A DNA stretch of 64,000 bases from Streptomyces sp. NRRL F-6492. Lineage in GTDB: Bacteria > Actinomycetota > Actinomycetes > Streptomycetales > Streptomycetaceae. Below, one piece after another: positions 22,710 to 35,623 of this stretch (position 1 is its first letter; every line of letters begins with the position of its first letter). Under the pieces are notes generated by a model. It searched no databases. It was not told the origin of the DNA and was given only the letters and a program-made list of their open reading frames with translations. The stretch covers positions 52,501-116,500 of the forward strand of contig NZ_LGEG01000277.1 in the NCBI RefSeq assembly GCF_001280125.1, written 5' to 3'. A program made the translations under genes and the position numbers.

Positions 22710-24971
22710 TTACGCGGCGGGCTCCGGCTCCGGCTCGGTCTCCTCGACCGGCTCCGGGTCGACCGGGGTCTTCACCGAGTCGAGGAGGAGCTGGGCGACG
22801 TCGACGACCGTGACGGACTCCTTGGCCTTGCCGTCGTTCTTCTTGCCGTTGACCGAGTCGGTCAGCATGACGAGGCAGAACGGGCAGGCGGTGGAGACGA
22901 TGTCCGGGTTCAGGGACAGGGCCTCCTCGACGCGCTCGTTGTTGATGCGCTTGCCGATCCGCTCCTCCATCCACATCCGGGCGCCGCCGGCGCCGCAGCA
23001 GAAGCCGCGCTCCTTGTGGCGGTGCATCTCCTGCTGGCGCAGGCCGGGGACGGCGGACATGATCTCGCGCGGCGGCGTGTAGACCTTGTTGTGACGGCCC
23101 AGGTAGCAGGGGTCGTGGTAGGTGATGAGGCCCTCGACCGGGGTCACCGGGATCAGCCTGCCCTCGTCGATGAGGTGCTGGAGCAGCTGGGTGTGGTGGA
23201 TGACCTCGTACTCGCCGCCGAGCTGCGGGTACTCGTTGGCGATGGTGTTGAAGCAGTGCGGGCAGGTCGAGACGATCTTCTTCGCCGACTTCGGCTTCTT
23301 CGTCGACTCGTCCTCGTCGTCCTCGCCGAACGCCATGTTCAGCATGGCGACGTTCTCCTGGGCGAGCTGCTGGAACAGCGGCTCGTTGCCCAGGCGGCGG
23401 GGGGAGTCACCGGTGCACTTCTCGTCGCCGCCCATGATCGCGAACTTGACGCCCGCGATGTTCAGCAGCTCGGCGAAGGCCTTGGTGGTCTTCTTGGCCC
23501 GGTCCTCCAGGGCGCCGGCGCAGCCGACCCAGTAGAGGTAGTCGAACTCGGAGAGGTCCTCGACGTCCTTGCCCACGATCGGGACCTCGAAGTCGACCTC
23601 CTTGGTCCACTCGACGCGCTGCTTCTTCGCCAGGCCCCAGGGGTTGCCCTTCTTCTCCAGGTTCTTGAGCATCGTGCCCGCCTCGGACGGGAACGCGGAC
23701 TCGATCATCACCTGGTAGCGGCGCATGTCGACGATGTGGTCGATGTGCTCGATGTCGACCGGGCACTGCTCGACGCAGGCGCCGCAGGTGGTGCAGGACC
23801 ACAGGACGTCGGGGTCGATGACGCCGTTCTCCTCGGCGGTGCCGATGAGGGGGCGCTCGGCCTCGGCGAGGGCCGACACGGGGACGTCCTCGAGCTGCTC
23901 CTCGGTGGCCTTCTCGTCGCCCTCCATGGTCTTGCCGCCGCCCGCGAGCAGGTAGGGCGCCTTGGCGTGCGCGTGGTCGCGCAGCGACATGATGAGGAGC
24001 TTGGGGGACAGCGGCTTGCCGGTGTTCCAGGCGGGGCACTGCGACTGGCAGCGGCCGCACTCGGTGCAGGTGGAGAAGTCCAGCAGGCCCTTCCAGGAGA
24101 ACTGCTCGACCTGGGAGACGCCGAAGACCGCGTCCTCGGCCGGGTCCTCCCAGTCGATCTCCTTGCCGCCGGCGGTCATCGGCAGGAGCGCGCCCAGCGC
24201 GGTGGAGCCGTCGGCCTTGCGCTTGAACCAGATGTTCGGGAAGCCGAGGAAGCGGTGCCAGGCCACACCCATGTTGGTGTTCAGCGAGACGACGATCATC
24301 CAGACGAACGAGGTGCTGATCTTCACCATGGCGGTGAAGTAGATGAGGTTCTGCAGCACCGGCAGGCTCAGGCCCTTGAAGGCCAGGACGAGCGGGTACG
24401 AGGCGAAGTACGCGGCCTCGTAGTGCTCGACGTGGTGGATCGCGCCCTCCAGGCCGCGCAGCACGTAGATCGCGAGGCCGATGGTGAGGATGACGTACTC
24501 GACGAAGTAGGCCTGGCCCGCCTTGGAGCCGGCGAAGCGCGACTTGCGGCCGGCCCGGCCCGGGAGGCTCAGCAGGCGGATCACGATCAGGGCCGCGATG
24601 CCGAGGATCGTCATCACGCCGATGAACTCGATGTAGAGCTCGAACGGCAGGAAGCCACCGATCACCGGCAGCGTCCAGTCGGCCCGGAAGAGCTGGCCGA
24701 AGGCCTGCGCCAGGGTCGGCGGCAGGGTCAGGAAGCCGACCGCGACGAACCAGTGGGCGAAGCCGACGACGCCCCAGCGGTTCATGCGCGTGTGGCCGAG
24801 GAACTCCCTGACCAGGGTCACGCTGCGCTGGTACGGGTTGTCGGTGCGGGTCCCGGCCGGGACGGGCTGGCCCAGCTTGAAGTACCGGACGAACTGGCCG
24901 ATGGCGCGAGCCAGCAGGGCAACGCCGACCACGGTCAGCGTCAGCGACACAATGATCGCGGCGAGTTGCAT
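22710..24971 (-). CDS. Membrane-bound Fe-S oxidoreductase, EtfD-like (heterodisulfide reductase type)
   Basis: A 753-residue fusion protein. The first about 260 residues hold roughly six membrane helices. Two 4Fe-4S motifs follow, CTECGRCQSQCPAWN and CTTCGACVEQCPVDI. The C-terminal part carries the two CCG-type domains, with ASTCPHC-like (STCPHCFNTI), the DPCYLGRHN block and FCCGAGGARMWMEE, then a final acidic tail. This architecture matches actinobacterial EtfD (Rv0338c type), which passes electrons from the electron transfer flavoprotein to the membrane quinone pool during fatty-acid oxidation. ATG start at 24971 with GAGGAGCC upstream. AT-rich sequence at about 25015 to 25045 is the probable promoter. 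Confidence 0.88.
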   Translation of the reverse strand: MQLAAIIVSLTLTVVGVALLARAIGQFVRYFKLGQPVPAGTRTDNPYQRSVTLVREFLGHTRMNRWGVVGFAHWFVAVGFLTLPPTLAQAFGQLFRADWTLPVIGGFLPFELYIEFIGVMTILGIAALIVIRLLSLPGRAGRKSRFAGSKAGQAYFVEYVILTIGLAIYVLRGLEGAIHHVEHYEAAYFASYPLVLAFKGLSLPVLQNLIYFTAMVKISTSFVWMIVVSLNTNMGVAWHRFLGFPNIWFKRKADGSTALGALLPMTAGGKEIDWEDPAEDAVFGVSQVEQFSWKGLLDFSTCTECGRCQSQCPAWNTGKPLSPKLLIMSLRDHAHAKAPYLLAGGGKTMEGDEKATEEQLEDVPVSALAEAERPLIGTAEENGVIDPDVLWSCTTCGACVEQCPVDIEHIDHIVDMRRYQVMIESAFPSEAGTMLKNLEKKGNPWGLAKKQRVEWTKEVDFEVPIVGKDVEDLSEFDYLYWVGCAGALEDRAKKTTKAFAELLNIAGVKFAIMGGDEKCTGDSPRRLGNEPLFQQLAQENVAMLNMAFGEDDEDESTKKPKSAKKIVSTCPHCFNTIANEYPQLGGEYEVIHHTQLLQHLIDEGRLIPVTPVEGLITYHDPCYLGRHNKVYTPPREIMSAVPGLRQQEMHRHKERGFCCGAGGARMWMEERIGKRINNERVEEALSLNPDIVSTACPFCLVMLTDSVNGKKNDGKAKESVTVVDVAQLLLDSVKTPVDPEPVEETEPEPEPAA

Positions 24972-25103
24972 GACGGGCTCCTCGAGCGGGCCCGCTCAGT
25001 GCCTGAGCTGAGCCTACTAAGCGGTAACTTATTTATTCCGTGCTGAGATTACCCGTTCGGGGCCGGGTGATGCAGGGGCCCTCGCGGTGATCTGTGTCGC
25101 TCA

Positions 25104-25137
25104 GGCAACCCTTGCCGGGACTTAGGCAATCCTTGCC
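25104..25137. repeat. Two tandem short hairpin repeats
   Basis: GGCAACCCTTGCC (25104-25116) and GGCAATCCTTGCC (25125-25137) are two near-identical 5-bp-stem hairpins, 21 bases apart. They lie over the 3' end of the sugar transferase gene. They may be a weak terminator or a small duplicated element. Confidence 0.4.
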
Positions 25138-25634
25138 GGACGACCCGCCGCGCGGCCTGCCGCACGGCGTCTGCGCACTGCTGGAAGCGTACGCGCCAGG
25201 ATCAGCAGGTCCGTCCCGAGCCAGTGGTGGTCCACGTAGTGGAGGTCGAGCAGCTCCCGCTCCTCCCACGGCAGGTCCGAGCGTCCGCTGACCTGCCAGG
25301 GCCCGGTGAGCCCCGGCCGCACGGAGAGCCGGCGGCGCCCCTCGCCCGCGCACTCCCGGTGGCCCGGGGTCAGCGGGCACGGCCCGACGAGGGACATCCG
25401 GCCCGCCACGACGTGCAGCAGCAGCGGCAGCGCGGCCAGCGGACTCCTGGTGCGGAAGGTCAGCATCGTGAACGGCCGCCCCTCCAGGCCCGCCACCGTC
25501 CGGCGGTGCAGCACCCCGCGGCCGGGGGACGCCGACCCGAGCGCGACCGAGAGGGCGACGGCGGCGAGCAGCGGGGCGAGGGCGGTGAGGAGCGCGAGCC
25601 CGCCCAGGACGTCGAAGAGGCGCTTGGCCGTCAT
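25122..25634 (-). CDS. Bacterial sugar transferase homologue, internally shortened
   Basis: A 170-residue relative of polyprenyl-phosphate sugar-1-phosphate transferases (WcaJ/RfbP C-terminal domain). Visible are the start KRLFDVLGGLALLTALAPLL (membrane helix), GRPFTMLTFRTRS, RMSLVGPCPLTPGH, and RPGLTGPWQVSGRSDLPWEE with LDLHYVDHHWLGTDLLIL. The acidic segment normally between the FRT(M) and MSLVGP motifs (with the conserved Asp-Glu-Leu-Pro) is reduced to SPLAALPLLLHVV, so the enzyme may be inactive or specialised. ATG start at 25634. Frame upstream of it is not conserved-looking. Isolated gene, promoterless region not resolved. Confidence 0.7.
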   Translation of the reverse strand: MTAKRLFDVLGGLALLTALAPLLAAVALSVALGSASPGRGVLHRRTVAGLEGRPFTMLTFRTRSPLAALPLLLHVVAGRMSLVGPCPLTPGHRECAGEGRRRLSVRPGLTGPWQVSGRSDLPWEERELLDLHYVDHHWLGTDLLILARTLPAVRRRRAAGRAAGRPARIA

Positions 25635-25800
25635 TCCCCCACATCCTTCCGCGTGAGAATCATGGGATATTCGTGGGATATGCCTGCTTTGCCCGGGAAG
25701 GGGCACCCGGACTCTCTCACGGGTCGCCCCGCCGGGAGGGGGAATGACGCGCTCCTCCACCCCTCCGGACCGGGCCTCTGAGCGGATGGGCGGGCGAAGA

Positions 25801-28405
<2,605 letters not shown>

Positions 28406-28435
28406 CGCAACGATCGTCCGGAAGGAGGGACGTCG

Positions 28436-29611
28436 ATGAGCACGAAGGACTTCGTCGAGAAGGACTACTACAAGGTTCTCGGCGTCCCCAAGGACGCCAC
28501 CGAGGCCGAGATCAAGAAGGCGTACCGGAAGCTCGCCCGCGAGAACCACCCGGACGCCAACAAGGGCGACACCAGGGCCGAGGAGCGCTTCAAGGAGATC
28601 TCCGAGGCGAACGACGTCCTCGGTGACCCCAAGCGGCGCAAGGAGTACGACGAGGCCCGCGCGCTCTTCGGGAACGGCGGCCTCCGGGCCGGCGGTCCCG
28701 GGGGCGGCGGCTCGTTCAACTTCGACCTGGGCGACCTCTTCGGGGGCGCCCAGGCCGGGGCCGGCGGCTTCGGCGGCGGTGGCGGCGGCATCGGGGACGT
28801 CTTCGGCGGCCTGTTCAACCGCGGCGGGGGCGGCGCCCGCACCCAGCCGCGGCGCGGCCAGGACGTCGAGTCCGAGGTGACCCTCAGCTTCACCGAGGCC
28901 ATCGAGGGCGCGACCGTACCGCTGCGGATGTCCAGCCAGCAGCCGTGCACGGCGTGTTCGGGCACCGGCGACAAGAACGGCACGCCCCGGGTGTGCCCGA
29001 CCTGCGTCGGCACCGGGCAGGTCTCGCGCGGCAGCGGCGGCGGCTTCTCGCTCACCGACCCCTGCGTGGACTGCAAGGGGCGCGGCCTCATCGCCGAGAC
29101 CCCCTGCGACGTCTGCAAGGGCAGCGGCCGGGCCAAGTCCTCCCGCACCATGCAGGTCCGCATCCCCGCGGGCGTGAGCGACCACCAGAGGATCCGGCTG
29201 CGCGGCAAGGGCGCGCCGGGCGAGCGCGGCGGGCCCAACGGCGACCTGTACGTCGTGGTGCACGTCGACGCCCACCCGGTCTTCGGCCGCAAGGACGACA
29301 ACCTCACCGTCACGGTGCCGGTCTCCTTCACGGAGGCGGCGCTCGGCGGCGAGGTCAAGGTGCCGACCCTCGGCGGCCCCGCGGTCACCCTCAAGCTGCC
29401 CGCTGGCACGCCCAACGGCCGGACCATGCGCGCCCGGGGCAAGGGCGCGGTCCGCAAGGACGGCACGCGCGGCGACCTGCTCGTCACGGTCGAGGTCGCC
29501 GTGCCGAAGGAGCTCGACGACAAGGCACGCGAGGCCCTGGAGACCTATCGCGAGGCGACGGCCTCCGAGGACCCGCGGGCCGAGCTGTTCCAGGCCGCGA
29601 AGGGAGCGTGA
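28436..29611 (+). CDS. dnaJ: Chaperone DnaJ (Hsp40)
   Basis: A 391-residue type I DnaJ. The J domain (residues about 10 to 75) has the HPD motif in ARENHPDANKG. A Gly/Phe-rich linker follows (FNFDLGDLFGGAQ, then poly-Gly segments). Four CxxCxGxG zinc repeats are present: CTACSGTG, CPTCVGTG, CVDCKGRG and CDVCKGSG. The two C-terminal beta domains contain GVSDHQRIRLRGKGAPGERG. ATG start at 28436 with GGAAGGAGGGACG upstream, 30 bases after grpE. It delivers substrates to DnaK and stimulates its ATPase. Confidence 0.97.
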   Translation: MSTKDFVEKDYYKVLGVPKDATEAEIKKAYRKLARENHPDANKGDTRAEERFKEISEANDVLGDPKRRKEYDEARALFGNGGLRAGGPGGGGSFNFDLGDLFGGAQAGAGGFGGGGGGIGDVFGGLFNRGGGGARTQPRRGQDVESEVTLSFTEAIEGATVPLRMSSQQPCTACSGTGDKNGTPRVCPTCVGTGQVSRGSGGGFSLTDPCVDCKGRGLIAETPCDVCKGSGRAKSSRTMQVRIPAGVSDHQRIRLRGKGAPGERGGPNGDLYVVVHVDAHPVFGRKDDNLTVTVPVSFTEAALGGEVKVPTLGGPAVTLKLPAGTPNGRTMRARGKGAVRKDGTRGDLLVTVEVAVPKELDDKAREALETYREATASEDPRAELFQAAKGA

Positions 29612-29615
29612 CCCG

Positions 29616-30059
29616 GTGGACGGGCGCCGACGCAATCCGTACGAACTGACCGACGAGTCGCCGGTGTACGTCATCTCGGTGGCGGCCCAGCTCTCCGGTC
29701 TGCACCCCCAGACCCTCCGTCAGTACGACCGGCTCGGCCTGGTCTCCCCGGACCGCACGGCGGGCCGGGGGCGGCGCTACTCGGCCCGTGACATCGAACT
29801 GCTCCGCCAGGTGCAGCAGTTGTCGCAGGACGAGGGCATCAATCTGGCCGGGATCAAGCGCATCATCGAACTGGAGAACCAGGTCGCGGCGCTCCAGAGC
29901 CGGATCGCGGAGCTGTCGGCGGCCGTGGACGGCGCGGCGGCGGCGATGCGGCAGCGCGAGGCCCAGGTGCACGCCTCCTACCGGCGCGACCTCGTGCCGT
30001 ACCAGGACGTGCAGCAGGCGAGCGCGCTGGTGGTCTGGCGCCCCAAGCGCGGCGATTAG
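29616..30059 (+). CDS. hspR: Heat shock repressor HspR (MerR family)
   Basis: A 147-residue MerR-family repressor. The winged helix (PVYVISVAAQLSGLHPQTLR, then RQYDRLGLVSPDRTAGRGRR and RYSARDIELLRQVQQLS) is followed by a long helix (LAGIKRIIELENQVAALQSR). The start is GTG at 29616, 4 bases after the dnaJ stop. HspR binds HAIR elements; those in this window lie before dnaK and before clpB, giving an autoregulated heat-shock regulon. Last gene of the operon, ended by the terminator at 30083. Confidence 0.95.
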   Translation: MDGRRRNPYELTDESPVYVISVAAQLSGLHPQTLRQYDRLGLVSPDRTAGRGRRYSARDIELLRQVQQLSQDEGINLAGIKRIIELENQVAALQSRIAELSAAVDGAAAAMRQREAQVHASYRRDLVPYQDVQQASALVVWRPKRGD

Positions 30060-30082
30060 CCCCGCGCTTCGCCTCATGCGAC

Positions 30083-30114
30083 GAGGCCCCCTCCGCATCC
30101 GTGGAGGGGGCCTC
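30083..30114. terminator. Terminator after the dnaK operon
   Basis: A 12-bp perfect stem GAGGCCCCCTCC / GGAGGGGGCCTC with an 8-base loop, between hspR and the convergent gene. It can act in both directions. Confidence 0.8.
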
Positions 30115-30123
30115 GCGCGCGTC

Positions 30124-30615
30124 TCAGGGGATCAGCTCGGTGACGATGTCGCCGACCGTCTCCCACCAGGGGGCGGCCCCGGTGCCGAAGGCGGCGGCGA
30201 GGGCGGTGCCGACGGCGACGTCGAGCGGTTCGGGGGCGCGGTCCGGCAGCCATTCGGCGTCCACGCGCCCGTCCCCGCCGGAGATCAGGGTGCCGGTGCG
30301 CCGCCCGTTCCGGGTGAGCCGGCTCTCCGCGTACGAGCAGGGCACGAGCCGGTGGCGGACCCCGCCGACCACGGCGTCCACCCGGTAGGAGCGGCGCAGC
30401 AGCCGTCCCCGGGCGGGGCGCAGGACGGCCGGGGCGCCGTCCACGGTGAGCGTGAGGAGGGCCGCCTTGCGGGTGCCGATCGGGACGTGGTCCACCGGGG
30501 CGGCCCCCGGGGCCCGTACGAGCTCCACGACGGGCAGCCCGGGGCCGGAGACCCGCAGGGTCCCGGCGGGTCCGTCGAGGTCGATCCGCACGTCCCCGTC
30601 CATCGATGTGTTCAC
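30124..30615 (-). CDS. Unknown beta-rich protein downstream of the LuxR-type regulator
   Basis: A 163-residue protein starting VNTSMDGDVRIDLDGPAGTL. The first two thirds are short strands with many charged turns (PIGTRKAALLTLTVDGAPAV, LLRRSYRVDAVVGGVRHRLV). The C-terminal third is acidic, with LDVAVGTALAAAFGTGAAP and PWWETVGDIVTELIP. No family recognised with confidence. It begins 5 bases after the regulator's stop, so the two are co-transcribed. An internal ATG at 30603 is an alternative start. It probably belongs to the regulator/peptide cassette. Confidence 0.6.
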   Translation of the reverse strand: MNTSMDGDVRIDLDGPAGTLRVSGPGLPVVELVRAPGAAPVDHVPIGTRKAALLTLTVDGAPAVLRPARGRLLRRSYRVDAVVGGVRHRLVPCSYAESRLTRNGRRTGTLISGGDGRVDAEWLPDRAPEPLDVAVGTALAAAFGTGAAPWWETVGDIVTELIP

Positions 30616-30620
30616 GCTGG

Positions 30621-31601
30621 TCAGTCGTCCTGTTCGAGAATGCCGGACTGGGCGATGAGGTAGCCGAGCTGGGCCCGGCTGCCGCTGCCGAGGGTGGCCG
30701 CGAGTTTGGCGATGTGGGCCCGGCAGGTGCGCACGTTCATCCCGAGCCGGCGGGCGATGGCCTCGTCCACGTACCCCTCGATGAGGAGCCGGGCGATGGA
30801 GCGCTGGACGCCGCCGATGCCGTCGGTCTTGATGTCGTACGGGATCTCCTCCCGGATCGGCACCGCCAGGCGCCAGAACTGGTCGAAGACGCCGCCGAGG
30901 TAGGCGACCAGGCCCGGGTGGCGCAGCTCCAGGGCGATCTGCCGGTCGCTGCGGGCGGGGATCAGGGCGACCTCGCGGTCCACGATGATCAGCCGGTCGA
31001 TGATCTCTTCGAGGGTGCGGACCTGGACCTCGGGGCCGACGTGTTCCAGGTAGGTCAGGGTGAGTTCGGTGTGGCGCGCCGTGTGCTGGTAGAGGGTGCG
31101 CATGTTGATGCCGCGGCCCAGGAGCGGCGAGACGCGGTGGAGGGCCTCGGTGAGGGCCTGGGCGGGGCGGCCGCCGCCGGGCTGGACGGTGAGCAGTTCG
31201 CTGCGGCAGTTGGCGACGATCCGGTCGAGGCTCGCGTTGATCCGGTCGATGCCCTCGAGCACGGTGATGGCGTGTGTGGTCGGTGAGTCGTGGGCGCCGA
31301 TGGCCATGAAAGGCTCGAAAGCGTCCGACAGGGCGACCGTGCGCCGGCGGCGGTCGAGGATTTCGCGCTCGATCGGCTGGAGCAGCTGGGCGAGGGCGGC
31401 GGAGGGTGGAACCGGACGCAGCCACTGGGCGTCGTCGGGATCGGGGTGGAGCAGGGACAGGTCCAGGAGGCAGGGCGCCTCGACCGTCTCTGACCGGGGT
31501 ATTCGCCCCGTCCGCAGTGCGGACGCGTACAGCTCGGAGCCTGCCGCGCAGAGCTCCGCATGCGAATGAGGGTGACCTGTCTCGTCCGCTTGTTTCCCCA
31601 T
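30621..31601 (-). CDS. LuxR-type transcriptional regulator of the peptide cassette
   Basis: A 326-residue regulator. The N-terminus begins MGKQADETGHPHSHAELCAA. A long central helical/ligand-domain-like part follows, with LLQPIEREILDRRRRTVALS, then EIIDRLIIVDREVALIPARS in a possible PLD-like fold. The C-terminal 65 residues are a LuxR helix-turn-helix: RSIARLLIEGYVDEAIARRL, then GMNVRTCRAHIAKLAATLGS. This fits the Streptomyces family with a TrmB-like N-terminus and a LuxR end. ATG start at 31601, GGGGG seven bases upstream. It is transcribed divergently from the DPGWH peptide gene and is the obvious candidate to control it. Confidence 0.75.
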   Translation of the reverse strand: MGKQADETGHPHSHAELCAAGSELYASALRTGRIPRSETVEAPCLLDLSLLHPDPDDAQWLRPVPPSAALAQLLQPIEREILDRRRRTVALSDAFEPFMAIGAHDSPTTHAITVLEGIDRINASLDRIVANCRSELLTVQPGGGRPAQALTEALHRVSPLLGRGINMRTLYQHTARHTELTLTYLEHVGPEVQVRTLEEIIDRLIIVDREVALIPARSDRQIALELRHPGLVAYLGGVFDQFWRLAVPIREEIPYDIKTDGIGGVQRSIARLLIEGYVDEAIARRLGMNVRTCRAHIAKLAATLGSGSRAQLGYLIAQSGILEQDD

Positions 31602-31731
31602 ATGTACACCCCCAGGCTCCTGCATCTCAGGAACATGATGCATGGGTTTGGTGGTGCAAGCGGAGAGAGTAAGCCATCGTCTTACTCGCGGGGGTTGGAA
31701 AAGAGACGTTGCCTTCAAGTGAGGTTGCTCG
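31602..31731. promoter_or_regulatory. Divergent promoter region with a palindrome
   Basis: The 130 bases between the regulator and the peptide gene are unusually AT-rich for this genome. They contain the inverted repeat AGTAAG-N7-CTTACT (31668-31686), a candidate operator for the LuxR-type protein. The ribosome site of the peptide gene is GAGG at 31721-31724. No convincing -35/-10 pair could be fixed by eye. Confidence 0.5.
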
Positions 31732-32022
31732 GTGATGATGAAGAAGCTCATAAGTGCGGTGGCCGGAGTCGCCTTCATCGCGGCTGTCGCAGTGGGGGCC
31801 GTGGGAGTGACCCTGGACCCCGGCTGGCACGCGGAGCCGGCCAAGGTCCGGGCCGCTGTGAACGACCCGGGCTGGCACGTGGCTCCCGCGAACGACCCGG
31901 GCTGGCACCTGGCCTCCGTCACCGACCCCGGTTGGCACGCGGAGCCCGCCACCACGGTGCGGGCCCTCGTGAGCGACCCGGGCTGGCACGTGGCCCCCGC
32001 CGCCGACCCCGGCTGGAGTTAA
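31732..32022 (+). CDS. Exported DPGWH-repeat peptide (unrecognised family)
   Basis: A 96-residue protein. Residues 1 to about 27 are a signal-peptide-like segment (MMMKKLISAVAGVAFIAAVA and onward). The rest is six repeats of Asp-Pro-Gly-Trp, five of them followed by His, at residues 29, 45, 55, 65, 82 and 92. Three intervals are 10 residues and two are 16 to 17, and residues 29-64 and 65-96 form two related superunits (DPGWHAEPA...VRA...DPGWHVAPA). There is no cysteine. GTG start at 31732 (an ATG follows directly). It may be a signal-peptide precursor, a RiPP precursor, or a metal-binding envelope peptide. I do not recognise the family. Confidence 0.7.
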   Translation: MMMKKLISAVAGVAFIAAVAVGAVGVTLDPGWHAEPAKVRAAVNDPGWHVAPANDPGWHLASVTDPGWHAEPATTVRALVSDPGWHVAPAADPGWS

Positions 32023-32030
32023 GCGGGATC

Positions 32031-32348
32031 ATGAACGTTCCCGATGACCCCAGGTTCCGGCGGGAGATGGCCTCGGCCTACCGATCCGGATGGCACTTCG
32101 TCGACCTCGCCACGGCCATCCCCCACCGTGGCGACTCGCTGAAGGTCACGCTCTTCGGAGAGCCGATCGTCGTCGCGCGGGAGCAGGACGAGGACGTCCG
32201 CGCCTACCGGTGCCTCCGCCGCCCGCGCGGTGCCCCGCAGCCCATCCGCTGTGCCATCCGGTACGGCATGATCTTCGTCAACCTCGACCAGCGGGACCAC
32301 CAGCTGATCGAACCCGAGACCATCACCGCCACCCCCCGCAGTGCCTGA
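32031..32348 (+). CDS. Miniature Rieske-like protein lacking the histidine ligands
   Basis: A 105-residue protein, second gene of the peptide operon (8 bases after its stop). It resembles the N-terminal Rieske domain of ring-hydroxylating oxygenases: YRSGWHFVDLATAIPHRGD, then KVTLFGEPIVVAREQDEDV and IRYGMIFVNLDQ. The normal ligand pairs C-x-H and C-x-x-H appear as C-L-R and C-A-I-R, with only 13 residues between the cysteines. Both histidines are replaced by Arg, so a standard [2Fe-2S] Rieske cluster is unlikely. It has no catalytic oxygenase domain. It may serve as a binding or maturation partner for the repeat peptide. Family call by eye. Confidence 0.55.
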   Translation: MNVPDDPRFRREMASAYRSGWHFVDLATAIPHRGDSLKVTLFGEPIVVAREQDEDVRAYRCLRRPRGAPQPIRCAIRYGMIFVNLDQRDHQLIEPETITATPRSA

Positions 32349-32390
32349 GCGATCCCCCCGTCGTTGTAGGTCGCCCAGGTACTTCCCCCA

Positions 32391-32435
32391 CACAGCGGCG
32401 CCATCGCGGACCTGAAACGCGATGGCGCCGCTGTG
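32391..32435. terminator. Strong bidirectional terminator after the peptide cassette
   Basis: An 18-bp perfect stem (arms 32391-32408 and 32418-32435, beginning CACAGCGGCGCCATCGCG) with a 9-base loop. It lies between the peptide operon and the convergent PPOX-type gene. Confidence 0.8.
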
Positions 32436-32471
32436 CTGCGCCCGTGTCCCCTCCGGGCGCCCCGATGCGCG

Positions 32472-32876
32472 TCAGGCGCGGCCCATCGCCCGGGTGAGGG
32501 CGATCTCGATCACGACCCGGTCCGGGTTCGGGGCCGGCGTGCGGCCGTAGCGCTCCGCGTAGCGGTCGACGGCGTCCCCGACGGCCTCCGGCTCCGTGCG
32601 GATCCGGGCGACGCCCTCCAGGGTGGCCCAGCGCCCCTTGTCGACCTGGCAGACCGCGACCCGCGCGCCGTCCGCGCCCGCCGCGAGGACGTTGGCGACC
32701 TTCCGGCTGTTCCTGTTGGTGATCACGCGCGCGTACCCGCCCTCGGGGTCGTACGTGACGCCGACCGCGACCACGTGCGGGGTGCCGTCCGGGCGCGGGG
32801 TGGTCAGGGTGCACATGTGGTACTCGCGCCAGAAGCCGAGGTACGAGTCGGAGGGGTTCCTGGGATCCGTTGCCAT
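32472..32876 (-). CDS. PPOX-class (F420-dependent type) oxidoreductase
   Basis: A 134-residue split-barrel protein of the pyridoxamine-phosphate-oxidase-like class. Visible are [20 protein letters not shown], then [19 protein letters not shown] and [15 protein letters not shown], typical of Rv1155-like F420-binding family proteins. A short C-terminal helix closes the fold. It binds a flavin or F420 for a reduction of unknown substrate. ATG start at 32876. Divergent from clpB across about 145 bases that hold the clpB control site. Confidence 0.8.
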   Translation of the reverse strand: MATDPRNPSDSYLGFWREYHMCTLTTPRPDGTPHVVAVGVTYDPEGGYARVITNRNSRKVANVLAAGADGARVAVCQVDKGRWATLEGVARIRTEPEAVGDAVDRYAERYGRTPAPNPDRVVIEIALTRAMGRA

Positions 32877-32908
32877 GCCCGGAAACTACCCGGAGGGGGC
32901 TCCCTCCG

Positions 32909-32933
32909 TTGACTTGAGCGATACCGACTCAAC
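32909..32933 (+). promoter_or_regulatory. clpB control region with HspR (HAIR) operator
   Basis: CTTGAGC-N7-ACTCAAC at 32913-32933 fits the HAIR consensus with one mismatch per arm. It overlaps a TTGACT -35 element at 32909-32914. The matching operator before dnaK indicates that clpB and the dnaK operon belong to the same HspR regulon. The -10 element is not clear. Confidence 0.8.
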
Positions 32934-33021
32934 TTTGTGTACTCTTGAGGAGTCACGGAAGTCATGGAGCGGATCCGGGCGGATCCGCGAGGCACCCGCA
33001 CGCCGAGGAGGAGCACCGCAC

Positions 33022-35616
<2,595 letters not shown>

Positions 35617-35623
35617 CCCCGGG

